Of a stretch of DNA of 21,750 nucleotides, positions 1 to 7,712 are shown in pieces. Position 1 is the first letter of the stretch, and the number at the start of each line of letters is the position of its first letter. The notes below the pieces were generated by a model. That model was given only the letters and a program-made list of their open reading frames with translations. It made no database searches and was not told the origin of the DNA. The stretch comes from JAGQTE01 sp964648005 (lineage in GTDB: Bacteria; Actinomycetota; Acidimicrobiia; Acidimicrobiales; Acidimicrobilacustridaceae): NCBI GenBank assembly GCA_964648005.1, contig CAZYKR010000038.1, positions 1 to 21,750 of the forward strand, in the 5' to 3' direction. The translations under genes and the position numbers were made by a program.

Positions 1-1786
1 CCGCGACGAGATCGAGATGCGCCGCGTCCACAAGGAGCAGATCTGGGACCCGTCCTATCCGGCGCCGCCACCGATCGCCCGCCGGCGCGCCCGCATCGCC
101 ATCCCCGAGCGGATCGGCCACGACGGCGAGGTACTGCTCCCGCTCGATGAGGACGCCGTGCGCGCCGGCATCCGACGGCTGGGGCAACTCGGCTGCACCT
201 CCATCGCCGTCATGTACCTGTTCAGCTTTGTGAACCCGGCGCACGAGCTGCGCACACGCCAGCTGATCCTCGAGGAGCTCCCTGACGTCGAGCACATCTC
301 GCTCAGCCACGAGGTCATGGCGCGCGGCCCCGAGTTCGAGCGCGTCTCGACGACGCTCGTCAACGCGTATGTCGCACCGACCATCGCTCGCTACGTCGCC
401 AACCTCGAGGCCGAGCTGCGCGCCGCCGGCTACCGCGGCCAGCTGCTGATCATGCAGTCGACCGGCGGCGTCATGCCGCCCGACTACGTGGCGCGTCGCG
501 CCGTGTCGATCCTGGCGTCGGGCCCCACCGGCGGCGTCATGGGCGCCACCGTGGCGGCGGCCGCGGCGGGCGCCGGCGACTTCGTCTCGACCGACATGGG
601 CGGCACGTCGTACGACCTGTGCCTGGTCCGCAACGGCCAGCCCGAGATCAAGACCGACTGGAACTGGCGCTACCGCTACTACATCGGGATGCCGATGGTC
701 GACGTGCAGTCGGTCGGCGCCGGCGGCGGGTCGATCGCCCGGGTCCGCCAGGGGGCGCTGCTGGTCGGACCCGAGTCCGCCGGCTCGACCCCGGGGCCGG
801 TCTGCTACGGCCGCGGCGGCACGCAACCGACCGTCACCGACGCCGACGCCGTGCTCGGCTACCTGCCCGCCACCGGGTTCGCCTCGGGTCGGATGGCGCT
901 CGACATCGACGCGGCGCGCGCCGCCATCGCCCGCGACGTCGCCGAACCGCTGGGGCTCGACGTCGTCGACGCGGCGTGGGGCATCGAACGCATCGTCAAC
1001 GCCAACATGGCCAACGCCACCCGCAAGGTCCTCGCCGGCTACGGCGCCGACGCCCGCACCATGGCGATGATCGCCTTCGGCGGCAACGGCCCCGTCCACG
1101 CCTGGGCCATCGCCCGCGAGCTCGACATGGGGCGCGTGCTCATCCCGAAGACGGCACCGGCGTTCTCGGCGCTCGGCGTGCTCGTGGCCGATTACGTCGT
1201 CGACCTGCTGCGCTCGTACGTGACCCCGCTGTCGCAGGTGGACCTCCCCCGGCTGCACGAGCTGATGGTCGAGGTCACCGACGAGGCGGCCAAGGAGCTG
1301 GCGCCGACCGGCCTCACCACCGCCGACGTCACCACCGAGCTGTGTGTGCAGATGTCGTACCAGGGCCAGAACTTCGACATGAGCGTGCCCGTCCCCGAGG
1401 GCACCGACCTGACCGAGGCTGACCTCATCGACCTGGCCGAGCGCTTCCACGACCAACACGAGGCCGACCGGGGCTTCGCCTTCCGGCACCAGCAGCCGAT
1501 CGTGCGGGGCGTCCGGCTCGTCGCCCGGGGCGTCACGCCCAAGCCCGACCGGCTCGGCGAGGCGGGCACCTGCACCGATGCCGCCGAGGCCCACACCGGC
1601 AGCCGACGCGCCTACTTCGACGGCGCGTTCGTCGACGCCCCCACCTACGACGGCGCGCGCCTCGGCATCGGTGCCACCGTCCACGGTCCGGCGTTGATCG
1701 AGGAACCGTTCACGGTCGTCGTCGTGCCGCCCGGATCGACCTGCACGCTCGGCGAGCACCTCGCCTACGAGCTCGTCGCCAACTGA
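1..1786 (+). CDS. Hydantoinase A / 5-oxoprolinase family protein (5'-truncated)
   Basis: The reading frame is already open at base 2 and ends at TGA 1784-1786, so the gene begins left of the window. The visible product (about 594 residues) matches the HyuA/oxoprolinase family, which usually runs to nearly 700 residues. About 100 N-terminal residues with the first phosphate-binding DxGGTxxD motif are therefore missing. Visible hallmarks are the ASGPTGGVMG segment, a second nucleotide-binding motif TDMGGTSYD, VQSVGAGGGSIA, STPGPVCYGRGG followed by PTVTDAD, and AFGGNGPVHA. Family members use ATP to open cyclic amides such as hydantoins or 5-oxoproline, normally with a HyuB partner. No HyuB lies downstream, so a partner, if present, should be upstream of the window. 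The substrate cannot be told from the sequence. The first ATG at base 17 is internal and is not a credible start. Confidence 0.93.
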   Translation, partial: RDEIEMRRVHKEQIWDPSYPAPPPIARRRARIAIPERIGHDGEVLLPLDEDAVRAGIRRLGQLGCTSIAVMYLFSFVNPAHELRTRQLILEELPDVEHISLSHEVMARGPEFERVSTTLVNAYVAPTIARYVANLEAELRAAGYRGQLLIMQSTGGVMPPDYVARRAVSILASGPTGGVMGATVAAAAAGAGDFVSTDMGGTSYDLCLVRNGQPEIKTDWNWRYRYYIGMPMVDVQSVGAGGGSIARVRQGALLVGPESAGSTPGPVCYGRGGTQPTVTDADAVLGYLPATGFASGRMALDIDAARAAIARDVAEPLGLDVVDAAWGIERIVNANMANATRKVLAGYGADARTMAMIAFGGNGPVHAWAIARELDMGRVLIPKTAPAFSALGVLVADYVVDLLRSYVTPLSQVDLPRLHELMVEVTDEAAKELAPTGLTTADVTTELCVQMSYQGQNFDMSVPVPEGTDLTEADLIDLAERFHDQHEADRGFAFRHQQPIVRGVRLVARGVTPKPDRLGEAGTCTDAAEAHTGSRRAYFDGAFVDAPTYDGARLGIGATVHGPALIEEPFTVVVVPPGSTCTLGEHLAYELVAN

Positions 1787-1877
1787 CCACCGGTCGCTCC
1801 ACCGAGCGACCTCTTGACCACCGGTCGCTCCACCGATCGACCTCTTGACCACCGGTCACTCCACCGATCGACCTATT
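1785..1877. repeat. Three tandem 31-bp repeats between hyuA-like and MBL genes
   Basis: Units lie at 1785-1815, 1816-1846 and 1847-1877. Each begins GACCACCGGTC and contains an inverted repeat around a CACC loop. Unit 1 has a perfect 8-bp stem, while units 2 and 3 carry mismatches. The first unit overlaps the last two bases of the upstream stop codon. Each unit ends in TT, so TTGACC recurs every 31 bp, and the array runs directly into the TTGACA of the next promoter. Confidence 0.93.
1792..1811 (+). terminator. Perfect 8-bp hairpin just after the hyuA-like stop
   Basis: GGTCGCTC (1792-1799) pairs perfectly with GAGCGACC (1804-1811) across a CACC loop and is followed by TCTT. The position 6 bases after the stop suits a terminator, but the tail is only weakly T-rich. 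The same structure recurs in the neighbouring repeat units, so it may belong to a repeat family instead. Confidence 0.4.
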
Positions 1878-1904
1878 GACACTGCGAGTGTCATTACTTA
1901 GGGT
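1876..1904 (+). promoter_or_regulatory. Promoter of the MBL-fold gene, probably leaderless
   Basis: TTGACA (1876-1881), a 17-bp spacer and TAGGGT (1899-1904) form a near-ideal promoter. Only 6 bases separate the -10 from the ATG at 1911, so transcription should start at or next to the start codon. No Shine-Dalgarno sequence fits before it. Confidence 0.75.
1877..1893. promoter_or_regulatory. Palindromic operator candidate (7-3-7) over the -35/spacer
   Basis: TGACACT and AGTGTCA form a perfect 7-bp inverted repeat around GCG. It overlaps the -35 element and the first part of the spacer, where a bound dimer would block RNA polymerase. The size and TGACACT half-site resemble TetR-family operators of actinobacteria. 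No TetR gene is present in the window, so the regulator is unknown. Confidence 0.65.
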
Positions 1905-1910
1905 GGCGCC

Positions 1911-2750
1911 ATGGACGTCACCATCCTCGGCAGCGGCTCCCCCATCCCCGACGCGGAGCGCGCCGGCCCGAGCGGCCTCGTGCGCGCCGGCGGCGCCACC
2001 GTCCTGGTCGACGCCGGGCGTGGCGTACTGATGCGCCTTGCCGCCGCCGGCTCGGCGGTGCCGCAGCTCAACGCCGTCCTGCTGACCCACCTGCACTCCG
2101 ACCACACCACCGACGTCAACGACGTCATCACCACCTTCTGGGTCATGCCGATGACCCTCGGCCGCACCCTGCGCATCATCGGTCCGCCCGGCACCCAGAC
2201 CTACGTCGACCGGGCGCTCGATCTGCTCGCCACCGACATCGGCTACCGCATCGACCACCACGAGGACCTGACCCAGGGGCCGGCGATCGAGGTCACCGAG
2301 GTCACCGACGGGGTGTGCTTCGACGAGGGCGGCCTGCGCATCGTCGCCCGCCTGGTCGACCACGGTGTCGTCAAGCCGGCGGTCGGCTACCGCTTCGAGG
2401 CCGACGACAGCGTCGGCGGCGGCGTCGCCTGCTGGTCGGGCGACACCGTGCCCTGCGAGGGCCTCGATGCGCTCGCCGCTGGCGCCGACGTGTACGTGCA
2501 GACGGTGCTCAACCGCGAACTGGTGTCCGCCGTGCCCATCCAGCGGTTCCTCGACACGATGGACTACCACTCCGACATCGACCAGGCGGCGCAGACGGCG
2601 GCACGCGCCGGCGTGCGCACGTTCGTCATCAACCACCCGGTGCCGGCGCCGCTGCCGGGCACCGAGGGCACCTGGGTCGACCAGGCGGCGCAGCACTTCG
2701 ACGGCGAGATCATCTTCGCCACCGACCTGCTGACCGTCTCCACCGGCTGA
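1911..2750 (+). CDS. MBL-fold metallo-hydrolase (RNase Z / arylsulfatase-like group)
   Basis: This 279-residue protein starts with the usual beta-strand MDVTILGSGSP and carries the metal motif THLHSDH (H60, H62, D64, H65). Further likely zinc ligands are H151 (VDHG), D178 (SGDT) and H242 (INHP), which gives a complete two-metal site. The order and the GSGSP start suit the RNase Z-like branch of the metallo-beta-lactamase fold. The insert typical of genuine tRNase Z is not obvious, so a small-molecule ester or phosphodiester substrate is as likely. There is no signal peptide, so it should be cytoplasmic. The ATG at 1911 is chosen because the promoter -10 ends 6 bases before it. The strong promoter and overlapping palindrome imply regulation by a dimeric repressor. 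It converges on the ABC transporter operon, 28 bases away. Confidence 0.9.
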   Translation: MDVTILGSGSPIPDAERAGPSGLVRAGGATVLVDAGRGVLMRLAAAGSAVPQLNAVLLTHLHSDHTTDVNDVITTFWVMPMTLGRTLRIIGPPGTQTYVDRALDLLATDIGYRIDHHEDLTQGPAIEVTEVTDGVCFDEGGLRIVARLVDHGVVKPAVGYRFEADDSVGGGVACWSGDTVPCEGLDALAAGADVYVQTVLNRELVSAVPIQRFLDTMDYHSDIDQAAQTAARAGVRTFVINHPVPAPLPGTEGTWVDQAAQHFDGEIIFATDLLTVSTG

Positions 2751-2767
2751 CGGACCGTCGCCGTCCG
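2751..2767. terminator. Small inverted repeat between convergent genes
   Basis: CGGAC (2751-2755) and GTCCG (2763-2767) could form a 5-bp stem with a 7-base loop, directly after the MBL stop and before the end of the permease gene. There is no T-run. Position is the main argument for a shared terminator. Confidence 0.25.
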
Positions 2768-2778
2768 CCGGCCCCTGG

Positions 2779-4014
2779 TCACGTCCCGGCGAGCAGCCGA
2801 CGGCGCAGCGCCAGCAACGCCACGGCCAGCAGCACCAGGGCGAACCCGAGCAGCACCAGCACCTCGAGCCACACCCCCGCGAACCCGGCGCCCTCGAAGA
2901 CCAGCGCCACCCACGCGTCCATCGCCCACGCGTGCGGCGTCAGGTGTCCGACGAGCCGCAGCGGGTCGGACACCACGTCGAGCGGCCACATGGCGCCGCC
3001 GAGCATGGCGAGACCGATCGCCAGCGGGATCCCGATGCCCTGCGCCTGCTCCGGCGTGCGCGCCACCGAGCCGACGAGCAGGCCGGCGCCCGTGCCGACC
3101 AGCGAGAAGGCGACGACGACGGCGGCAACCGCCAGGGTGTCACCCCACTCGACGCCGAACAGCACCCGCCCGGCGATCAGGATCACGGCCGACTGCCCGA
3201 CGGCGAACACCAGACGAGCGGCACCCGAGCCGAGCAGCACCGTCCCGATCGTGACCGGCGCCGCCACCATCCGTCGCGCCACCCCGAGGCGGCGGGTCTC
3301 GATGAGCACGCCGCCGATCGTCAACGAGTTGATGAAGACGAACATCACCAGGTTCGACGGTGCCGTGTAGGCGAACTGGTTGTCGTTGCCGGCGAGCGGC
3401 GCCTGGCCGATCGAGGTTGCCTCGACGGCGATGGTCGGCACCGTGCTCGACGCCTGGGACACCGCAGCCGCCACCCGCTCGGGGGAGGCGTCGGTCTGTG
3501 CGGCGGCGAACCGACGCGCGGCGTACGTGGCCGCGAGATCGTCGGTGCTGCCCTGCACCACCTCGGCGAGCGCCATCCCCGCCTGCGGGTCGGTGGTGGC
3601 CAGCACCACGGTGGCGGTGCCGTCGTCCCCGGCGAGCGCCGCACCGAAGCCCGGCGGGATCTCGAGCACGCCGACCTTGGCGCCCGTGCGCACGTCGCGT
3701 CGGGCGTCGTCGATGCCGTCGTAGCGCTCGACCGTGACCGACCCGGTGGCGACCAGCGCCTCGACCAGCTCCGTGGCCTGCGGCGAGTCGTCGGCGACGA
3801 CGACGGCCATCGGCAGGCTGCCGCTGTTGGCGCCGAAGGTCGCCCCGATGATCACCATGATCACCACCGGCAACACCACCACGAAGAACAGCCCGGTCCG
3901 GTCGCGGGTGGTGCGCATCATGTCGGCCGCCACCATCGCCCGCACCGCCGCCCACCGACTCGGTGGCCCGTGCCGGCTCACGCCGCCACCTGACTCCCCA
4001 CGGTGCCGGCTCAC
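2779..4014 (-). CDS. ABC-2 type transporter permease (third gene of exporter operon)
   Basis: The product is up to 411 residues with the ABC-2 permease layout. A short cytoplasmic start (MVAADMMRTTRDRTG) is followed by a first membrane helix (LFFVVVLPVVIMVIIGATFGA), a large external domain of about 150 residues, then five C-terminal helices and a short basic tail. It lies last in an operon with a DrrA-like ATPase and a second, related permease, so it probably forms half of a heterodimeric exporter channel. The start is uncertain. GTG at 4014 overlaps the upstream TGA (GTGA), but a 22-bp direct repeat with a 33-bp offset gives an equivalent in-frame GTG at 3981, and ATG at 3933 begins the conserved part. 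The transported substrate is unknown; family members export drugs, lipids or polyketides. Confidence 0.88.
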   Translation of the reverse strand: MSRHRGESGGGVSRHGPPSRWAAVRAMVAADMMRTTRDRTGLFFVVVLPVVIMVIIGATFGANSGSLPMAVVVADDSPQATELVEALVATGSVTVERYDGIDDARRDVRTGAKVGVLEIPPGFGAALAGDDGTATVVLATTDPQAGMALAEVVQGSTDDLAATYAARRFAAAQTDASPERVAAAVSQASSTVPTIAVEATSIGQAPLAGNDNQFAYTAPSNLVMFVFINSLTIGGVLIETRRLGVARRMVAAPVTIGTVLLGSGAARLVFAVGQSAVILIAGRVLFGVEWGDTLAVAAVVVAFSLVGTGAGLLVGSVARTPEQAQGIGIPLAIGLAMLGGAMWPLDVVSDPLRLVGHLTPHAWAMDAWVALVFEGAGFAGVWLEVLVLLGFALVLLAVALLALRRRLLAGT

Positions 4015-4024
4015 GCCGCCACCT
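3970..4024. repeat. 22-bp direct repeat, 33-bp offset, at the permease-permease junction
   Basis: The same 22 bases occur at 3970-3991 and 4003-4024. The offset is a multiple of three, and both copies contain TCAC, which reads GTGA on the coding strand. The stop/start overlap of the two permease genes has therefore been duplicated in frame. Confidence 0.85.
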
Positions 4025-5198
4025 TCTTCCCCACCAGCACGACACCGACGGCTCCGACCGCCACCCCGAACACCACGAGCGCGGCGACCGTCGGTGCCAC
4101 CGCCGCCACGCCGGCGTCCGCAGCACCGATCTGGGTGAAGGCCCGCAGGGCGAGCCCGTTCGGCGTGAACAGCGCCAGGCGTTCCATCGCGTCAGGCATG
4201 GCGCCGGGCTGCACGAAGTTGCCGCCGAGCAGCGCCAGCCCGAAGGCCACCATGGCGGTCAGGCCGTCCGCCTGCGCATCGGTGCGCGCCGCGCCGGTGA
4301 CGAGGATGGACACCCCGGCGATGGCCACCACGACCCCGACGATGACCGAGAGCACGGCTGCCGGCTGCCCCCAGTCCGCCCCGAAGACCAGCGTGGTCAC
4401 CAGCCAGACGATCACCAGGCTCGCCAGCCCGAGCAGCACGACGGCGGACGTCTTGCCCACGAAGATCGAGGCGTCGGTGATCGGCGCGGCGCGCACGCGC
4501 GGCAAGGTCCCGAGCTTGCGCTCGGCGAGCAGGCTCCGGGCCCCCGCGCCGATTGTGAAGAACAAGAAAACCATCGCCATCGCCGGGCCGAAGTAGGCAG
4601 CCGGGCTGTATGGCTCGCCGGCCTCGACCTGCTCGACGGCCAGCGGCACCGCCAGGTCGGCGACCGCGGCCACGGTGGCGTCGAGCTGCGCCTCGGTCGG
4701 CGGCGCGTCCGCGGAGGCGATCGTGGCCGCCACGGCCACCTGCGACGCGTGCACTTGGGCCGCCATCCGGCGGGCGATGGACGACGCCACCTCGGCCGTC
4801 GTCTGCTTCGACGCGTCGTAGACCACGCCCAGCGGAGCAACGGCCCCGCCACCGGCGACCGCATCCCCGAACCCGGCGGGCAGGACGATGGCGGCGTCGA
4901 CCTCGCCCCGCTCGACGGCGCCGGCCGCTCCCTGGCCGTCCGCGCCTGCGTCGACGGCGACGAAGGTGATCGGCGACCCGTCCGTCGCGCCCGGCGCCGT
5001 CATGCCGTCGACGATCGACTGGGTCAGCGCCGAACCGTCGACGATGCCGATGGTGGCCGAGAACGAGAACCCGCCACCGAAGGCGAACCCGATGATCCCC
5101 GCCATCACCAGCGGCGCCACGATCCCCTGGAGCAGCATGCTGCGGTCCCGCACGCGTCGGCGGAGCTCGAGTCCGGCGATCACGATCGCGGCCCGCAC
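4011..5198 (-). CDS. ABC-2 type transporter permease (second gene of exporter operon)
   Basis: The product has 395 residues. It opens with cytoplasmic MRAAIVIAGLELRRRVRDRS, then a first helix (around residues 22-44), an external region of about 160 residues rich in Ala, Asp and Gly, and five further helices ending in GKKVAA. It is homologous in layout to the next permease, as expected for the two membrane halves of a DrrB-type or YhgE/ABC-2 exporter. The start is GTG at 5198, 8 bases after the ATPase stop, preceded by a G-rich AGGGGG stretch that can serve as a Shine-Dalgarno site. The stop overlaps the possible GTG start of the next gene, indicating translational coupling. Confidence 0.9.
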   Translation of the reverse strand: MRAAIVIAGLELRRRVRDRSMLLQGIVAPLVMAGIIGFAFGGGFSFSATIGIVDGSALTQSIVDGMTAPGATDGSPITFVAVDAGADGQGAAGAVERGEVDAAIVLPAGFGDAVAGGGAVAPLGVVYDASKQTTAEVASSIARRMAAQVHASQVAVAATIASADAPPTEAQLDATVAAVADLAVPLAVEQVEAGEPYSPAAYFGPAMAMVFLFFTIGAGARSLLAERKLGTLPRVRAAPITDASIFVGKTSAVVLLGLASLVIVWLVTTLVFGADWGQPAAVLSVIVGVVVAIAGVSILVTGAARTDAQADGLTAMVAFGLALLGGNFVQPGAMPDAMERLALFTPNGLALRAFTQIGAADAGVAAVAPTVAALVVFGVAVGAVGVVLVGKKVAA

Positions 5199-5206
5199 CG
5201 ATCCCC

Positions 5207-6157
<951 letters not shown>

Positions 6158-6166
6158 CGCCGGTCC

Positions 6167-6195
6167 AACCTACGCGCCACATTGGACTCGTTGAA
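6167..6195 (-). promoter_or_regulatory. Promoter of the ABC exporter operon
   Basis: Reading the minus strand, TTCAAC (6195-6190), a 17-bp spacer and TAGGTT (6172-6167) precede the ATG at 6157 by 9 bases. The -10 is good and the -35 is poor. It faces away from the amidase gene, whose own start is at 6276. Confidence 0.5.
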
Positions 6196-6275
6196 GGGAC
6201 GGAAGGCCTCAGGCCTGGCGCCCGATGGGCGGCAGCCAAACTGAGCGGCGCTCGTTTTTGTGGCACACTGCGCCG

Positions 6276-7712
6276 ATGGCAGACACCCCCTGGCTCGGAG
6301 ACACCTGTTCCCTCGTCGATGCGTTCCGCTCGGGCGACCGCTCGCCCGTCGAGGAGCTCGACGCCACGCTCGCCGCCATCGAGGCGTCCGACCGCAACGC
6401 CTTCTCGTTCCTCGATCCCGAGGGGGCCCGCCAGCGGGCGGCATCCGCCGACGTCAGCGCACCGTTCGGCGGCGTCCCGGTCGGCGTGAAGGAACTCGAC
6501 AACGTCGAGGGCTGGCCCTGCACCGAGGCATCGCTGCTGTTCGCCGACCGCGTCGCCACCTACACCGGCACCATGGTCAGCCGCCTCGTCGAGCGCGGCG
6601 GCGCCAACCTGATCGGGTTGACGACCGCGTCGGAGTTCGGTGGGCTCAACATCTCGACGACCAAGCTCAACGGCGTCACCGGCAACGCCTGGGACGCCAC
6701 CCGAACGGCCGGCGGGTCGTCGTCGGGCTCATCCGCCGCCGTGGCCGCGGGCCAGGTCACCATCGCCACCGCCGGCGACGGCGGCGGCTCGATCCGCATC
6801 CCCGCCGCCTTCAACGGGCTCGTCGGCATGAAGGGCACCGCCGGGCGGATCCCGCGGGGACCGCACACGATGATCGCCCCGCTGACCGTGGTGACCGGCT
6901 GCGTCGCCCGGTCAGTGCGCGACGTGGCGCGCTGGTACGACGTGACGACCGGCTACGACATGCGCGACCCGTACTCGCTGCCGCGCATCGACGGGTGGGA
7001 GCGCGACCTCGGCACGCACCTCGACGACCTTCGGGGCAAGCGCCTCGCCATCCTCCCCGACCTCTGCGGCTCGGCGATCGTGCGGTCGGGGGTCGCCGAC
7101 CGGGTGCGCACCGCCGGCGAGCTGCTGGCGAAGGACGTCGGCATGGAGCTGGTCGACGTCTCCGGTGTGACCATCCCCGGAATGGGGCTCGAGTGGGCGA
7201 TGGGCAACCTCGCCGGCCTCGCCGCCGAGCTCGGCGACCTGTGGCCCGACCGCAAGGACGACCTCACCACCGAGATCGCCTTCGGCGTCCAGCTGGCCAA
7301 GGAGCTGTACAACCTCGACATGGCCGGCGCCGCCGAGATCAAGCGGATGCAGTGCAACGAGGCCCTGGCGGCCATCTTCGACCAGGCCGACATCGTGGTG
7401 TGCGCCACCAACCCCGACGTCGCCTTCCCGTCGTGGGTGAGCGTGAACACCCGGGTCGGCGACGTCACCGTCGGTCTCGAGAACAACCTGGCGCTGACCG
7501 GTCCCGCCAACCTGGTCGGCATCCCGTCCTGCTCGGTGCCGATCGGGACGCTCCCCTACGCGGACGCCGACGGCTCGCTGTCGACGTCGGAGCTCCCCGT
7601 GGGTATGCAGATCATGGGCCGCCACCACGCCGACCAGTTGGTGCTGGACCTCGCCGCCGTCATCGAGCGCGAGCGGCCCTGGCCGCTGGTGGCGCCGGGC
7701 GCTCCCGCCTGA
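6276..7712 (+). CDS. Amidase-signature family amidohydrolase
   Basis: This 478-residue enzyme has the amidase-signature Ser-cisSer-Lys triad: Lys72 in VGVKELDN, the Gly/Ser-rich segment TAGGSSSGSSAA carrying the cis-Ser (about residues 148-149), and nucleophile Ser172 in GDGGGSIRIPA. The rest matches the family's usual length. It hydrolyses an amide bond; the substrate is unknown. It is probably not the GatA subunit of tRNA amidotransferase, because no gatB or gatC lies nearby and the start differs. The frame is open upstream to 6225, but ATG at 6276 is preferred: a CACACT -10-like element ends 6 bases before it, and the extra residues do not look conserved. It has no signal peptide. Its TGA and the stop of the next gene together make one TGATCA. 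Confidence 0.92.
   Translation: MADTPWLGDTCSLVDAFRSGDRSPVEELDATLAAIEASDRNAFSFLDPEGARQRAASADVSAPFGGVPVGVKELDNVEGWPCTEASLLFADRVATYTGTMVSRLVERGGANLIGLTTASEFGGLNISTTKLNGVTGNAWDATRTAGGSSSGSSAAVAAGQVTIATAGDGGGSIRIPAAFNGLVGMKGTAGRIPRGPHTMIAPLTVVTGCVARSVRDVARWYDVTTGYDMRDPYSLPRIDGWERDLGTHLDDLRGKRLAILPDLCGSAIVRSGVADRVRTAGELLAKDVGMELVDVSGVTIPGMGLEWAMGNLAGLAAELGDLWPDRKDDLTTEIAFGVQLAKELYNLDMAGAAEIKRMQCNEALAAIFDQADIVVCATNPDVAFPSWVSVNTRVGDVTVGLENNLALTGPANLVGIPSCSVPIGTLPYADADGSLSTSELPVGMQIMGRHHADQLVLDLAAVIERERPWPLVAPGAPA

Noticed and set aside
1785..1877. 31-bp repeats considered as CRISPR or an att site
   Set aside because: The repeats are directly adjacent without spacers, and there is no integrase, cas gene or mobile element nearby.
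6276..7712. gatA (tRNA amidotransferase subunit A)
   Set aside because: The amidase signature is shared by many enzymes; gatB and gatC are absent and the nucleophile segment reads GDGGGSIR, not the DTGGSIR usual in GatA.
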